Shown: one piece after another, positions 1 through 11,781 of the stretch
Numbering within the stretch: the stretch's first letter is position 1
Layout of the letters: every line of letters starts with the position of its first letter
Assembly: GCA_977006965.1 (NCBI GenBank)
Contig: OZ345359.1
Coordinates: 2,170,001 to 2,234,000 of the forward strand
Direction of reading: 5' to 3'
Length of the DNA: 64,000 nucleotides
DNA from: Phymatolithon calcareum
Taxonomy: Eukaryota; Rhodophyta; Florideophyceae; Hapalidiales
Program-made: the position numbers and the translations under genes
The notes under the pieces: generated by a model
Database searches by the model: none
What the model was told of the DNA's origin: nothing
The model's input: only the letters and a program-made list of their open reading frames with translations

Positions 1-1139
1 GCACCGGCGTCCTGGAGAACATATTTGTCAAGCCCGTGGTCGTCATTCCACTCATATGGGATTGATAAGAGCGATATCGCGATAAGGCTCCTGTGCCCCT
101 CACGTCCAGATTCGACACTTGGGCCTATCGCACCTAAAACGAAGAGGATGTGGGCGACTGACTGTCCGCGATGAAGAAGCTCCTTTGTACTGAGTGGCGG
201 GGACGTCTAGACGTCGACCAAAGGGCACTTCCGTGGGAACGTGCATTACTTCCGCGGAATTTCCTCTAGCCAAAGAAGTCCGGGATTCCGTTTTACGGGA
301 AAGTGCGCAATGACCGTCGATGGCGCTCCGTGTATGGTGTGCTGGTCCCATACCAACTCGCTGAGATCGAAGGTGTTTGGAATCGCTATGTTCCGTTCTT
401 GAACCTGCCCATCCCCACCTGGTGTCGGGAAAACCTGGAAATGCAAAATTTTCTGGGTCGAGTTGGACCCCACGAATACATACAACGCGTTCAATACGTT
501 CGAATACGTGGAAAATCGCTAAGCGACAATGGCGCAGGTAATGTGCCGAGGTCAGCCGTAACGTAGAACAATGGCCCGGATAATGTGCCGAAGCTCAAAG
601 CGCGGATGTGATGATAGTTTGAGGTAGTGCCGGACTCGTCATATATTGGCGCCCAACTCTGGGTGTGGAGACAAGCGCTGGAGCGCAGATCTGGAGATCG
701 GTGCAGAGAAAACTCTTGATGAGCTCTAGGGTAGCGCTTGGCTATCCAAGGAGGAGACTTGTGATGGGCCCGATCGCCCTTTCGAAGACTCTCCACGTGA
801 AGACAAGGTTGCTTGTTTAGTGAACCACGCAAAGGTGGAGCCTATATGGCTTGCGATAGCCGTCGACGGTAACGTGGCACTATTGCAATGCTACCTCGCT
901 AGCCCTGCAGTAAGGAGAGTATGACACTTGACGCAATAAAAATCGAGGAAATTCGCTGCATGGACCGAAAAAGATGGTCAAGGTCGCTAAATCGGCACCC
1001 TTGCAAAAACTACTACTCGCTATGATATGAGCTAGACAGCCGCTTAGCATTACACTATTCATCTGCTACGCAAAGTACTCTGCACATAGTCGCATACGAC
1101 TGCTAAGCTAACTCATAACGCTCTCGCCCGAACCGTCTG
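1..1139. other. No recognisable gene
   Basis: Only short overlapping open frames on both strands and no domain I can name. The stretch lies just upstream of the copia remnant and may hold its unrecognisable leader and gag, but nothing in the sequence proves this. Confidence 0.4.
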
Positions 1140-4100
1140 AAGTCATAGAGAAAGAAGGAGCTCGTGCTAAGGGTGAAAGACTACCATGGAGCAAACTTTG
1201 ACGACGTTATCAACCTCGTAATCGCCCACAACACGTCTATTGGCAAAGTACATCGACGGGCAAGTTCCTGGCGCCTTACTGCTACAAGAAGCACCAGGAA
1301 AAAGTCCTTCGAGCGGAGAAGCCGCTTGTGGAGCCGGAGGTCATCGAAAATGACATGCTGAGGTGTGTTTTTGGCGGCGAAGTGACACCATTCCACGCGG
1401 TAGTTAACAGCGACTAGAGCGCTACATGCTCTTGTCACCATTTTGAAGAGCACAGCGGTCATATAGCCACGTCGTCGCTGCACTTTTGTACGATTCTAGA
1501 AGCTTGGCAGAGCATCGGTTCGCGTTCGACCCGTGAAACAAGAACTGGTTTGGGGACGCATGGCGAGGACAGCACCACTCGTGTTGCAGTCATTGGTGAC
1601 TAGCTAATACAGGATGATTTGGTGCCATTTGACGCTGTCGAGCGCAAGAGGCCGTACTTGCTGTTCGAAATGAGGGCCCGGCAATGCTCCTCGTGTGGGG
1701 AGCACTGGTCACTTCTCGCAGACATGCGCCAGGCCGAACATCCACAATATTGTTGAGGCGAAGCGAAAACTCATCGATAATGCGTCTCAGTCCATGATAA
1801 TTGACCTCACCGCTTGCGATGGCGGAGATGCTACTTGCGACAAGGAACTAAAGCATAGAGAGTAGCGCACGAAATAATTTTTCATTTTTTTGGGAAGTTT
1901 ATATTTATGGAGTGCTCTGTGTAGCATAATGAGTAGTAGTTTTTGCAAGTGGTGCCGATTTAGAGAATTTTGTCACCTTTTTCGGTCCATGAAGCGAATT
2001 ACTTCAATAAATATCCTACCTTACAGTGCCTCTCAGAGTTGTGCTCACTTGTGTTTCGTGGCACCATAGGCCCAACGGACAATATACTACAGTATCAGCC
2101 TCCCCTTCTGCGCACGTAAATACGAAGACTTGACATGTCTGTTCCTTTGGAAGGGGTCAAAAACGTTTTGTACTCGAAAGGGCTTGTTCGGCTTATCCTT
2201 GCCGTGAGATGAGAGATCGTTCACCCATACTGGCCGGCAAAGAGGCAGCTTGATCCGAACCTTTCTCTGGAGCGGCGCGTGAACGCCAAAGAATGGATCT
2301 TTTATGATCCCTGGGTGCGGCACAGGGTGACTTCAGATGAAGCAAAAGCCAGGAGAATAACTCCCAGGTCGTCAGTAAAATGCGAAAAAATCGGATCGGC
2401 CAGTGACAGTGGTGCGGGTCGTGCACCCGCGGAGGTGATACCTCAGATTAGCTCCAGAAGGGAACCCGATGTCGTCGTCATTCTCTATACGGTGTTAGCC
2501 GCGCGAGCCACAGGGCGATGCCCGCTGACGACCGCTGGTCTTGCAGTATTAGTTGAGAGATGACGTAGGAGACCCTTTGGTACGACCGCATCCGATGCTA
2601 GGACGAGAATTTTCCTTTGAACGATTTGTGGCATCGCCATGGCGCGCGTTAGTAATCGCTTAGTGATAGTCCGGATGCTTCATAAAAATCTTCCGCTTTA
2701 TTCGACTCGATGACCAGCTGTGGCGTCCAACGCCACTATCATACACTCCATTTCCTACAAGACTTGCTCCCTTCAGATTGTCATTACAGCTTGCATTTAC
2801 AGCAAGCCCTTACAGATAGCATTACAGTCATTCCAGTACCATAGGTTTCGATACGTACTTACACCATGCAGGATCACCAAGGGCAAACCCTAGAACCGCT
2901 GCTTACAGCTTACAGATGCTTACACTGTAAGCACCTCGGGGGCGCCTGCAGCGGACTAGGAAGCCGCGGAGCGTCTTCCAGATTCTTCCATTGATCCAAT
3001 TCTCATACTGGCAAGTCATCTTTTGATCCATTGTTTTTTCTATAAAGGTCGGCGCTTCGCGCCGCCCTTGGCTTTCCGCCAGGGAACAACCCGACCAAAT
3101 CCAGTGTGCCTTCCTGTGCGATTCACAACCCCACACCAGCATAGAATCGAATGCCTCTTGTAAGCTTTGCCCGAGTTGCGATTCGGACGGCCATAATTAG
3201 TACCCCTTGACACAAGGATGATTTGAAACCTCAACATCGCAAGAAATCTTCCTTGTAATGACGGGATCTTCATATTGGTCGTCCGTTACATCACCCTGAA
3301 TGATTGTTTGTTGAGATGTGCAATCGCAATACTCGTGGAAAGGGGACTCTCCGAAACTCCACTCAACTCGTCACCGGGTGTCGACACTCCAGCGTTAGTG
3401 CAGTTAACGGCGACACCACAATATATACAATCTGCAATCAGCTAGGCGCTGTATCATGCCCCGTACTTGTGCCACCGTGCAAAATCATGGCAGAAATTAC
3501 CATTGTGCTCCATACCGTCGATCCTCGTTGTCGCTCCGCTGAGTTTAGTAAAGCTAAAATGGAAGAGTTCCAGGGTTTAGAGCGACGCGGCGTATAGACA
3601 CCCGTGCACGAAGGTAATATTCTTAAAGGCGCAAACATCATCGGATCCCGTTTCGTGTGCACAATGAAGCAAACTGGTACAAACAGTTCTCAACACTGCG
3701 CCCGCTTCGTCGCACAAGGAAATAGGGAGAACGACAAGGATGTGCACGTACACGCACGCTCTACAATGTCAAACTGCTCGCTGCGCCTTATCGTCAGTCT
3801 TGCGGTCGTTTTTTGGTTCAAAATCTTGACCCACGATGTGGGCCAAGCGTATCTCCAGTCCAGATATAAGCTGGACAGGGAGATACGTCCAGAAAAGGAG
3901 CCCCATATGCCGCCCAGAACGCTATTGAAACTTGAGCGCCCCTTGTATGGACTATCGGACGCCGGTGCCTACTAGGCAGTGACTCTATGTGACCACTTCC
4001 GAGACGATTTACAAATGGTAAAAGCGACTCGTGACCCGTCATTACAGTATCTGCACCTGAAGTCGGCAGGTAAAATGCATTTCTCAGGACGTTCCGGTGA

Positions 4101-5024
4101 CCACGTTGATGACGGTACACACGCTGGCGACTCCGATTTCGAAAAACATACTGAAAAAAGCCTGCGCCGCTTCGAATCCCGCGAGCGCATACACGATAAA
4201 TTTACAATAACAGGCACTGAAGTACGAAAAACCTATATTGGCTTTTTTCTTCTCCAGGAAAGCAAAGAAAAAGAGTCGAAGTGCTACCGTCTGATGCTGT
4301 GTACGCAGTCTTCTGTTCTCACCGAATGCAAGCAGCATGGCCTGTACACACCAGGGCTGAAGTTGCTCGCGGCATTGCACAATCAATGCAAGTCACCGAC
4401 GATGCCAAGTGCATCGAAGCACTGAACAGTTCCGTACGTTCAATCAAAGCCATGCCTACCGACAGACAAACATGGAAACCATAACACTTACGCGAATATG
4501 TGGACTCATCGTTCTCGTATAACCGCGATGGCTCATCGTAGCTGGGATTTAACGTTTTACTATGCGATGCAAGTAACGCTTGTAATGTACTGCACTTCAA
4601 GTCGTACAAAAGCAAGCGCGTTGTACGATCGGTTCTTGGCGCCGAGCTCTATGCTCTAGCTGATGGATTTGATTTCGCGTTCACGGTAAAGCACAATCTC
4701 GAACGCATCACTGGAGCACGCATACCTCTATCAATGTTCACTGACAGCAATTTGCTCTTCGATACAATAGTCAAGAACACCGTCCTGACCGAGAAGAGGC
4801 TAATGATCGACCTACTCGCCGCACGTGGTGCTCATCATATGAGTGAAATATCGAACATCGGGTTTGTCCGCAGCCAAGCGAACCCCGCGGACTGCCTAAC
4901 TAAAGTTGGACAGAATGACGCATTAAGCGGCGTTGTCGTGGATGGAGTCTGGGACCTCCCGGTGGAGCAGTGGGTAGCGCGCAAGTCAAAGAAGGGCAAA
5001 AAATACGACTCGGAACCAGAGTGA
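1140..5024 (+). pseudogene. Decayed Ty1/copia gag-pol remnant
   Basis: Broken pieces of a copia polyprotein lie in the expected order. A CCHC zinc knuckle (Cys-X2-Cys-X4-His-X4-Cys) at about 1685-1733 is readable only across a one-base shift. A pre-integrase-like stretch with stops lies at 2130-2700 (GVKNVLYSKGL, then DLWHRH). The reverse transcriptase is at about 3430-4250, including the SRFVCTMK and ARFVAQG motifs, AYLQS and a degraded HVDDG catalytic box. The RNase H end is at 4600-5020 (MFTDSNLLFDTI, EKRLMIDLLAARGA, NPADCLTK). The integrase core between 2.7 and 3.4 kb is not recognisable. The RT and RNase H pieces align by eye with the intact copia at 37-42 kb but are clearly divergent, so this is an older, related insertion. 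No LTR pair was found. Confidence 0.8.
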
Positions 5025-6579
5025 TTGTAGACCCTGCATTGTGGATCCTTGTTCAAACGGTCTCGTAATTACTTTCGAGGCTAGTAATTGTCTTGTTTTT
5101 GCTAGTTGTAATTGTCCTACGACTCTGAGTGTTGTATCAACTGGCCTCGTCATTTAGATGTTCGGGTCCCTCATATTCTAGATACCCAACTGATTCGACT
5201 AGGAAGAAGAGTAGACGGGTAGAGATTTCCATTTTTCATTTCGCAGTATACCAGATTTGTCAAGGCGTTGCGTGACGCTCTTCACGATCCCTCATCCGCA
5301 AAATCTGCGTGTGAGTGATTGACTTACCTGAGGTTTATCGATTCCTCTAAACCACCGTTCTCACTGTTGACGACACTTTCAGGCAGGAGCAAGTTCTCGC
5401 CCTTCTTGTATATATTTCATTTCTCTTACTATGGTGCTGGATTAGTACATCATGTAATCTTATGTATTCTCATCGTGTTCCTTGTTCTCTCCAAAGAACA
5501 TAACAAAACAAGACACTTCTGTCAAAGTACCTTCGGCATGTAATTAAGAACAACCCATCGAAATTTGCTTCACAACGATACCGCGATTCAGAGTTCTTAA
5601 CCTTGGACCACGACAAGAATAGTCTGTTCCCGAAGTTACTCACGGTGAGGAAACATAGCCGTGTTCTCAAGATTGAACCGACTCCAAAGTTTCTAATTGT
5701 GAGAAAACATAGACGATCTTAATATTTTTGCGGCCTCTGAACTGTTCTCCATGATCTCATCTTGGTATCGCTGCGCTCTTTCATAAATTGAGCCCCCGTT
5801 TGGGGTCGATGAGGCTCCACAAGTGTTGTGAATCGCAGCAACCATGTCGATTGCACTTTCGCTTGAAAGATTCAGTGAAGTTGTTCTTCTTTTGCTACGC
5901 TGCGTACGCAGCTAAGGTTATTCAGCAACAGCGTTATCCACCACTCAGATGCTGATCTATATCCTTTGTGAAAGGCACCAGAACAACCTTGACTTATGTC
6001 GAGTTAGGAGAGGTTATTTGTCATTGACAAGGTGGTACTTTCTCACTCCTTCAAAAAGGACGAAGCCAGTAACTACTAATGGTGTCTGTCCAACGAGCTG
6101 CAGTGCCTGTCGAATTCATATATGTAATCTAGGGCTGTCTAAACATGTAATGCAGTACCTATAGGGGAATGCGGTCTTGAAATGGGTGCCTGTAACCGAC
6201 TTGGAAATGTAAAGGATCATTGTGATGGGACTTCTTCTTTGGGGTCCAGCACAGAAATTCTGCGTCTGGGCATGGTTGCCTCTCTTTACTTTCTGATATT
6301 TCTGGGATCTCCTATTTTTGCCATCAGGGGCACACCTTCACCCTTCTACTTGCAAAGTGGAATTCGTTGTTATGGGTCACGTAATAATATTTTTGAGTGA
6401 CTGTTCTAGTGACACAGTTCACAAAATATTACCAGCCACTTTGCAACTCACTAGTTGGACGTACATCATGATGATACAGTTACCTATTGTAGGTATCGAA
6501 CTCCAGCACATTGAATCAGTAGAGCCTTCTGAACAGTTAAGGTTAAAATACAGACATCATTATTGAGCACGACAGAGCA
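5025..6579. other. Intergenic, one dispersed repeat copy
   Basis: No gene recognised. It follows the RNase H end of the copia remnant, so a 3' LTR could lie at the start, but no partner is visible. It contains the repeat at 5461-5720. Confidence 0.5.
5461..5720 (+). repeat. Dispersed repeat shared with the hAT element
   Basis: This matches 33779-33980 in the right half of the hAT element. The best block reads TTTGCTTCACAACGATACC in both, followed by related ACTCCAAAGTT blocks. Here the segment carries an extra internal near-duplication (a CCGAAGTTACTCACGGTGAG block and a TCCAAAGTTTCTAATTGTGAG block). It is probably a fragment of another hAT relative; no terminal repeat or target duplication was found around it. 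Confidence 0.55.
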
Positions 6580-6735
6580 GAATGAGACTATTGGTAGAGT
6601 AGGCTCTAAAACGGTAGAGGAATTGTGTAGGGAGCAACCGCTTTAAGTACTCAAATTCGTGAACAATGAGGGGTTGCTTGACAACCCCAGATGTTAACTT
6701 TAGTTAACGTCTCCTGCAATAAAGAAAGAAAGAAG
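6580..6735 (+). mobile_element. LINE 3' end fragment
   Basis: The translated sequence (GRVGSKTVEELCREQPL, a stop, then VLKFVNNEGLL) matches the C-terminal end of the LINE at 61-63 kb (GRVRGKTVEDLCRERPVEIL). The copy ends with the same 3' signature, TGCAATAAAGAAAGAAAGAA. It is heavily 5'-truncated and non-coding. Confidence 0.75.
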
Positions 6736-6956
6736 CTACAGTCACACTGTACAGATTGGCTGCCATCGATAGTTGACCATAAGTGACATTCGAATTGAAA
6801 AAGGAAAGTGCCCGTTGATCAGTTAGCATGAATGGTTCTCTGCTCTATCTCTGGTTAAGACAGATGGATCGCCTAAAGTTTGTCTTGTTCAAAGATTATG
6901 AGTATCCGTAGAATGTTCGGAAAAATTGCCTCTACCGGTATGGTCAAGGATAATGC

Positions 6957-7205
6957 ATATTCTTTCTTTCTTTATTGCGGAAAGAGCGCTCATGCACAAG
7001 GTAAGCATCTGAAACTGTTTGAAAACAGATTCTCATTGTTCAGAAACTTGAAGACGTCTAGTGGTTTCTCTCGGCATAATTCCTATACAGTCTTGGTTCC
7101 CACTGGTCCAATAAACTTGCTTCTGGAGGCAGAGCGTCCACCACAGCGTAGCAATAGGGGCTCAACTGTTTCGCCACAGCCAGCACTACACATCTTGCAT
7201 ACTGG
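6957..7205 (-). mobile_element. LINE 3' end fragment, opposite orientation
   Basis: On the minus strand the sequence encodes YDPVCKMC, the Cys/His knuckle around ETVEPLLLRCGGR and FIGPVGTKTV, all corresponding to the C-terminus of the 61-63 kb LINE. It ends in GCAATAAAGAAAGAAAGAA. It faces the 6580-6735 copy tail to tail, about 220 bp away. Confidence 0.7.
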
Positions 7206-8095
7206 ATCGTACGCCACTGCATCCAAGGAAAACAAATTCTTGCAGATCCCAGAAAAATTCAGCTCTAGCTGCATGCAAAAAGAACGCGAGCTAGCGGGAT
7301 ATAGGTGTAAGATCAGTTCATTTCGTTCTTAGATCTAGATATGTTTTCAATGTTTATTCGTTTGCATTGTCCCATTTTTGCTGAGTGGCCTCCTCGTTCG
7401 TGCCTCCGCTTGTTTTTACTCTCACATGACTACAGTGACTCCACGGATACAGCGAAAGTCCAAAGCAACGCTTTCTTCAACATGCTGTCCATGAAAGTAG
7501 TTTTTTTGATGGGCACAATCGGAGCTACGACAGGTTACATTTCTGGTTGCTCGACAGAAGAGGACAATAATATTTGCAACGATCTTGAAACCCTTCCGCC
7601 AAAACTGATTAATAGGAAGCCCGGTTTCAACTCATACGAGAAGGCCCTAAACAACAAATGTACACCTATCGCTTTCGAGTTTTGGATCCACGCGTTTACT
7701 AATATCGTATTCGTGAAATCGTCACCTCCTTCACAATCCCTCAACCCTGAAAGACGAGGCCGGCAAACGCACCAATACCAATGATTTTTAATGCAGTCTA
7801 ACTTGGAGAAAAGTCTACTAATCCAGACACAACACGTCAAAGTGTACATGCAATCCTTCTGGACATGCAAGCCTTCTATAACCCACGCACAAGAAACAAA
7901 TCAACGAGGAAACGGAGGACCGGCGTCTTGTCGCAACCGCCATGTTTCAACCGAGCTCCCACACCACCCAGACAGCCGTCACGACTGCCAAACAGAAAAC
8001 GAAAGGCACGAAAAGGGAGAACATAGCTCCAAATCCGTCTAACACATCCACTGAACCACAAACAAGATTTACCAGGTTGTCGATCAGCAGACGGC
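7206..8095. other. No recognisable gene
   Basis: It holds a 147-codon ATG frame on the plus strand at 7341-7784 with one hydrophobic stretch and a few cysteines. It resembles no family I know and may be chance. It lies downstream of the endonuclease III gene's 3' end. Confidence 0.4.
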
Positions 8096-9487
8096 TTACT
8101 TCTGCGAAGCTATCCTAGCACTTCTGCGAACTCCTTCCGGAGCCTTCGGCTTCTCGGTCTTCGCCTTGGAACCCTTCGGACGTCCGGGCTTCTTCTCCTT
8201 TTTCCCAGTAGCCGCTGGAGGCTTAGCAATTCCACCTGCCTTTTTTCCAGTCACCGGCTTCTTCTCGACAGTTTCATTCTTCATTTCTCTTCGCCGCTTC
8301 GAAACGCTTCCAACAGCGACGTTTTCGTTCTCAGAAACCTGCGTATCGAGATGTTCTGCGTTCTGCAGTTCAACCTTTGCTGTCGCCCTTTCTCGTTTGT
8401 GCGCCACAGAGCCATTTTGAGATGCGGTTTCAATCGGGCCTGGAATCGGGCCTACGCTATCCGGTCCATCGGTCCGTTTTAACCTGATGGAATACGGTTT
8501 TTTGTGGACCTTCGGGGCCACAAACTTTCCCGGCGATGTCCGGTTAGAAGCGTACGACTCCGCCGTCGCCGCAAATGAACACACCGGGCAGGCGTCCATG
8601 TCGTGCTTGCGGGCAGGACAATACTCGCGACCGAATGCAATTATTCGTATGTGTAATTCGCCCCAGGACAACGGGTCAGGGAACCACTGCTTGAGAGCCG
8701 CCTCGGTTTTCTCTACTGAGCGTGCGTCGCCGGCGCCCCATCGGCAGGCCAGACGGTGGATGTGTGTGTCGACGGGGAATGCGGGTGTTCCGAATGCCTG
8801 GCTGATAACCACGCTTGCTGTTTTGTGTCCCACGCCAGGTAGATTTTTCAAACCCTCTAGAGTCTGCGGTACGACGCCGTTGTGATTGGTACAGATCGCT
8901 TCGGACAGCCCGAAAAGATACTTCGCCTTCGATGTCGAGAGCCCGATGCGCTTAATAAGCGTCTGGATCTTTGCCACGCCGAGATCGCGCATTTTTTCCG
9001 GTGTGTCGGCCGCGGCGAAAAGACTAGGTGTCACAGCATTCACTGTCGAGTCCATGCATTGGGCAGAAAGCACGGTTGCGACAAGTAACGTGAAAGGGTC
9101 ATGGTTGGTGAGGAAGCCATTCGGTGGATCCGGGTATATTTCTTCCAGCTTAGCCATGATCATGTCCGCTTTCTTGCGCATTGCTTCGTTTTCCTGTTGT
9201 GGCAACTCGGTATTTTGTTCTTTCAGATCTGCAGCTTCCTCTTTCGTTCTAGTCATTCTGGGAGGTTGTGTGTGGTACCCGGCAAATATTTGTCTTTGTC
9301 GTCGACGGAGATCAGATCGGTTACCGAATGTGGAAGTATGCCGCAGTGCGAGGGAACGGATGCGAGGTTCTACACAGCATGCGCGACTGGGAAAAGATAG
9401 AGCAGTGTTTGGTGTGGGAAGGAAGGTGCAGGAGAATCGAGAGCTTTGTTTAACGTGCGCGACATTCGTTGCGAATATTCGGTTCAT
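8096..9487 (-). CDS. NTH1: Endonuclease III homologue (bifunctional DNA glycosylase/AP lyase)
   Basis: Removes oxidised pyrimidines and nicks abasic sites in base excision repair. The 463-aa product has the HhH-GPD fold. The helix-hairpin-helix is LPGVGHKTASVV with the Schiff-base Lys at about 222, and the catalytic Asp at about 240 lies in FPVDTHIHRL. The Fe-S loop shows Cys at about 290, 300 and 303, with no obvious fourth Cys in the usual place. The first 75 residues are Arg/Ser-rich and acid-poor, like an organelle transit peptide; a second ATG at 9256 (MTRTKEEAADL) could give a nuclear form. The C-terminal tail of roughly 150 residues is basic, with KRRR and an AT-hook-like PGRPKGSK, so extra DNA binding or nuclear import is likely. 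I chose the ATG at 9487; the open frame further upstream has no earlier ATG. No intron is evident. Confidence 0.93.
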   Translation of the reverse strand: MNRIFATNVAHVKQSSRFSCTFLPTPNTALSFPSRACCVEPRIRSLALRHTSTFGNRSDLRRRQRQIFAGYHTQPPRMTRTKEEAADLKEQNTELPQQENEAMRKKADMIMAKLEEIYPDPPNGFLTNHDPFTLLVATVLSAQCMDSTVNAVTPSLFAAADTPEKMRDLGVAKIQTLIKRIGLSTSKAKYLFGLSEAICTNHNGVVPQTLEGLKNLPGVGHKTASVVISQAFGTPAFPVDTHIHRLACRWGAGDARSVEKTEAALKQWFPDPLSWGELHIRIIAFGREYCPARKHDMDACPVCSFAATAESYASNRTSPGKFVAPKVHKKPYSIRLKRTDGPDSVGPIPGPIETASQNGSVAHKRERATAKVELQNAEHLDTQVSENENVAVGSVSKRRREMKNETVEKKPVTGKKAGGIAKPPAATGKKEKKPGRPKGSKAKTEKPKAPEGVRRSARIASQK

Positions 9488-10583
9488 TGAATACCGCAAA
9501 GGATCAATTCACCTTCGTGGACTTCATCGCCGATTGGAGTCATGCGGACCAGGCAGAAAAGTGGACCACATGATTCCCAAGGACCGGTAACAGATCTCGG
9601 TCCGGTCGAAATGTTAAAATTTCTATTTTATGGAAATTATTTTGGCGATTTCATAAAAATCTGGCCATGGACCTTCAGATTGATGTCGATGTCTCATCAC
9701 GTCATCGAATATCAATTCAGATGAATCCGGGATCTCATTGATCGCCATATCGATTGCCGAATTTTGAAGAACGACTACTGCGAGGTATTTCAGCTGTCCA
9801 TTTCATTTCAACGAGAGATGAGCTTCACACATTTTTCTGAAATGAAAGCGAGCGGTGTTGTGTTCGAGAGAAGGCTGCTCTCTGTTCTACAAAGAGATAT
9901 TCTTCTTTTAAGAAAACCAGATGCAGTGCTGACTATCACGCACGGCCCTCTACTCAGCTGGTTCCATCACGAGAATAATGTTTCAAGCTTCTTTAGGAAG
10001 AGCTCGTATTCCCCATGCACTATTTCAAAACATGCGGACTAAATCCGATGCAACGTCATAGCAAGCAGGGAAAGGTAAACATGACTCTTGTAATTGCAAG
10101 TCAGACTGCCAATAGGAGTTTCGGGCTTGTAGTTGGGTCGTTCACAGCCATCTCGGATAAGAGCGCAAAGTGGAAAAAGATGCCCACATGCGCTGAAGAT
10201 TGTGTGTTGAAGAAGAAACCTTCGAGCGATTGTTGTCGTTAAGCTTCACGTTTCGATGGCGAACGTAGATACATCATCAAACCTCGTCAATGCATCGACT
10301 GTAAACATCGCCACGTCATCAGGATCACGATGACACTCCAAGGGGTAGCGCAGATGTCTGCAAAAGTGAAGGGCGCAATGTGGAAGATGAACCTTGCATT
10401 CCCAACGGAAGCGGCAGATTTAAGCAAGAAGTTAATTTCCTCTCACGCGCATTTGCCCTGTGAGCAAGTAGACAAGTCGTAACTGGAAATCTTCTTTTTC
10501 ACCCACACGCTTTTGCAGCGAAAATGAGAAATATGTGGCTTGCACATCACTACGGTACATGTGCCGCCTCACGAGATCCCAAT
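9488..10583. other. Intergenic, nothing recognised
   Basis: Only short scattered open frames. This is the upstream region of NTH1 and the downstream region of the syntaxin gene. Confidence 0.5.
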
Positions 10584-11781
10584 TTACTCGAGCTTGTGAT
10601 CGACTACGAGCTGAACTAGACTAACCGCTTCTTTTGCCCCCTCAGCTTCAAGTCTTGTCGTGTTTGTGGCCGTGCCATTTGTGACCGGGGACGTCGGTGT
10701 TGTCGAATTCGTTCCATCATTACCTGTGATAGTATCAACGATACTTTTTCTCGTTGCATTCACCCAATTCGGTGCAAATTTGATCAAGAGTGAAATAACA
10801 ATTGTAAGCACGATGCCTACACAGATGATGATGATCCAAATCTTCTTTTTCCTCGCATTCTTCTGATGCGCGCGGGCTTGCACCAGGTCATCCAACGCCG
10901 CATGTGTGGTTGTCTTAACTTCCCCAATATCGTATTCCGCATTATTCAGCAGTTCGCCCTGTGCCTCCACCATGATCTGCATGTCAACAAACAGCTGATG
11001 CAATTGCACGATGCTTTCCTCCAACTTTCGAATATCCGCGTTTCGTGCGTTGAGGTCAGCCAATCCGCGCTTCAGCCTTTCCCGTTCCTCTGGCGGCAGC
11101 TGAGCGAACGTTGAGTCGCCACCTGCTAGTTCCGTCGTCTCTCCGTCGCGCACAGCACGTGCAATTTCGGCCTTTGAAACATCCGGGTTCATTTTTTGCA
11201 ATTGTTCTTCCAACTGCCCCTTCACTGCCTTCCGATGCACATCCTGTGCCGCCTCGAAGTCCTGCATTGCCACCATGAATCGTTTGGCGATGTTTTGATG
11301 TTGTGTCACGCGCAGTTTGAGCTCGCTAATGTTCTGCGGGTACGCTTTCTTGAATGCCTTGTTCTCATCTCCGAGTTGACGCAGTTTTTTACGAATGGTT
11401 TGCGACTTTTCCTCATTCTCGGCTAGAAGGCTTTCAATCTTCGATTTCGTTGAGTCTCCACCACCGTCCAAGGAGGCTGCAAAATACTTTTCAAGATCCT
11501 TGGTGTCCTTTTCAACTTTTTCAATGTCGGATTGGAGTGCCTCCATTTCGTTCGAAAACTTTTCCACCTCACGCTGCATCGCAGAGTCCATTGCTTCTCC
11601 GCTTCCATTTTCGCAATCGGCTTGATCGCACTCCTCTTCTTCCTATGTTCACCACACACAAATAACCGCGTTAGAAGGCCATCCTGATGGTAGCGCAGAA
11701 CGTCCAACAGTTTCGACGGATTTATGCACTTACTTCAGCATACGAAACACCGCCCTTCAGTTCATGTAAGCGGTCGGTCAT
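10584..11781 (-). CDS. Qa-SNARE, plasma-membrane syntaxin type, with luminal tail
   Basis: Mediates vesicle fusion as the Qa helix of a SNARE complex. Two exons: 11734-11781 encodes MTDRLHELKGGVSYAE, then after a 91-bp GT-AG intron 10584-11642 completes a 368-aa protein. The N-terminal MTDRLHELK is typical of syntaxins. A three-helix Habc-like region spans about residues 35-200. The SNARE motif follows with the zero-layer Gln at about 244 in VDMQIMVEAQGELL, close to animal syntaxin 1. A Lys/Arg patch precedes a single membrane helix at about 284-303 (IWIIIICVGIVLTIVISLLI). Unusually about 65 residues follow the membrane helix, with four N-X-T sequons; most syntaxins stop within a few residues there. 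The first exon is too short to be found as an ordinary long frame. It is head to head with the EIPR1-like gene. Confidence 0.92.
11643..11733 (-). other. Intron of the syntaxin gene
   Basis: On the minus strand it starts GTAAGTG after the Glu codon ending exon 1 and ends CATAG before GAAGAAGAGGAG. It is 91 bp, phase 0, and has in-frame stops. Joining the exons puts the classic syntaxin N-terminus in frame with the long exon, which strongly supports it. Confidence 0.88.

Noticed and set aside
8166-8885. Plus-strand frames opposite endonuclease III
   Set aside because: Shadows of the real minus-strand gene, which has catalytic motifs.
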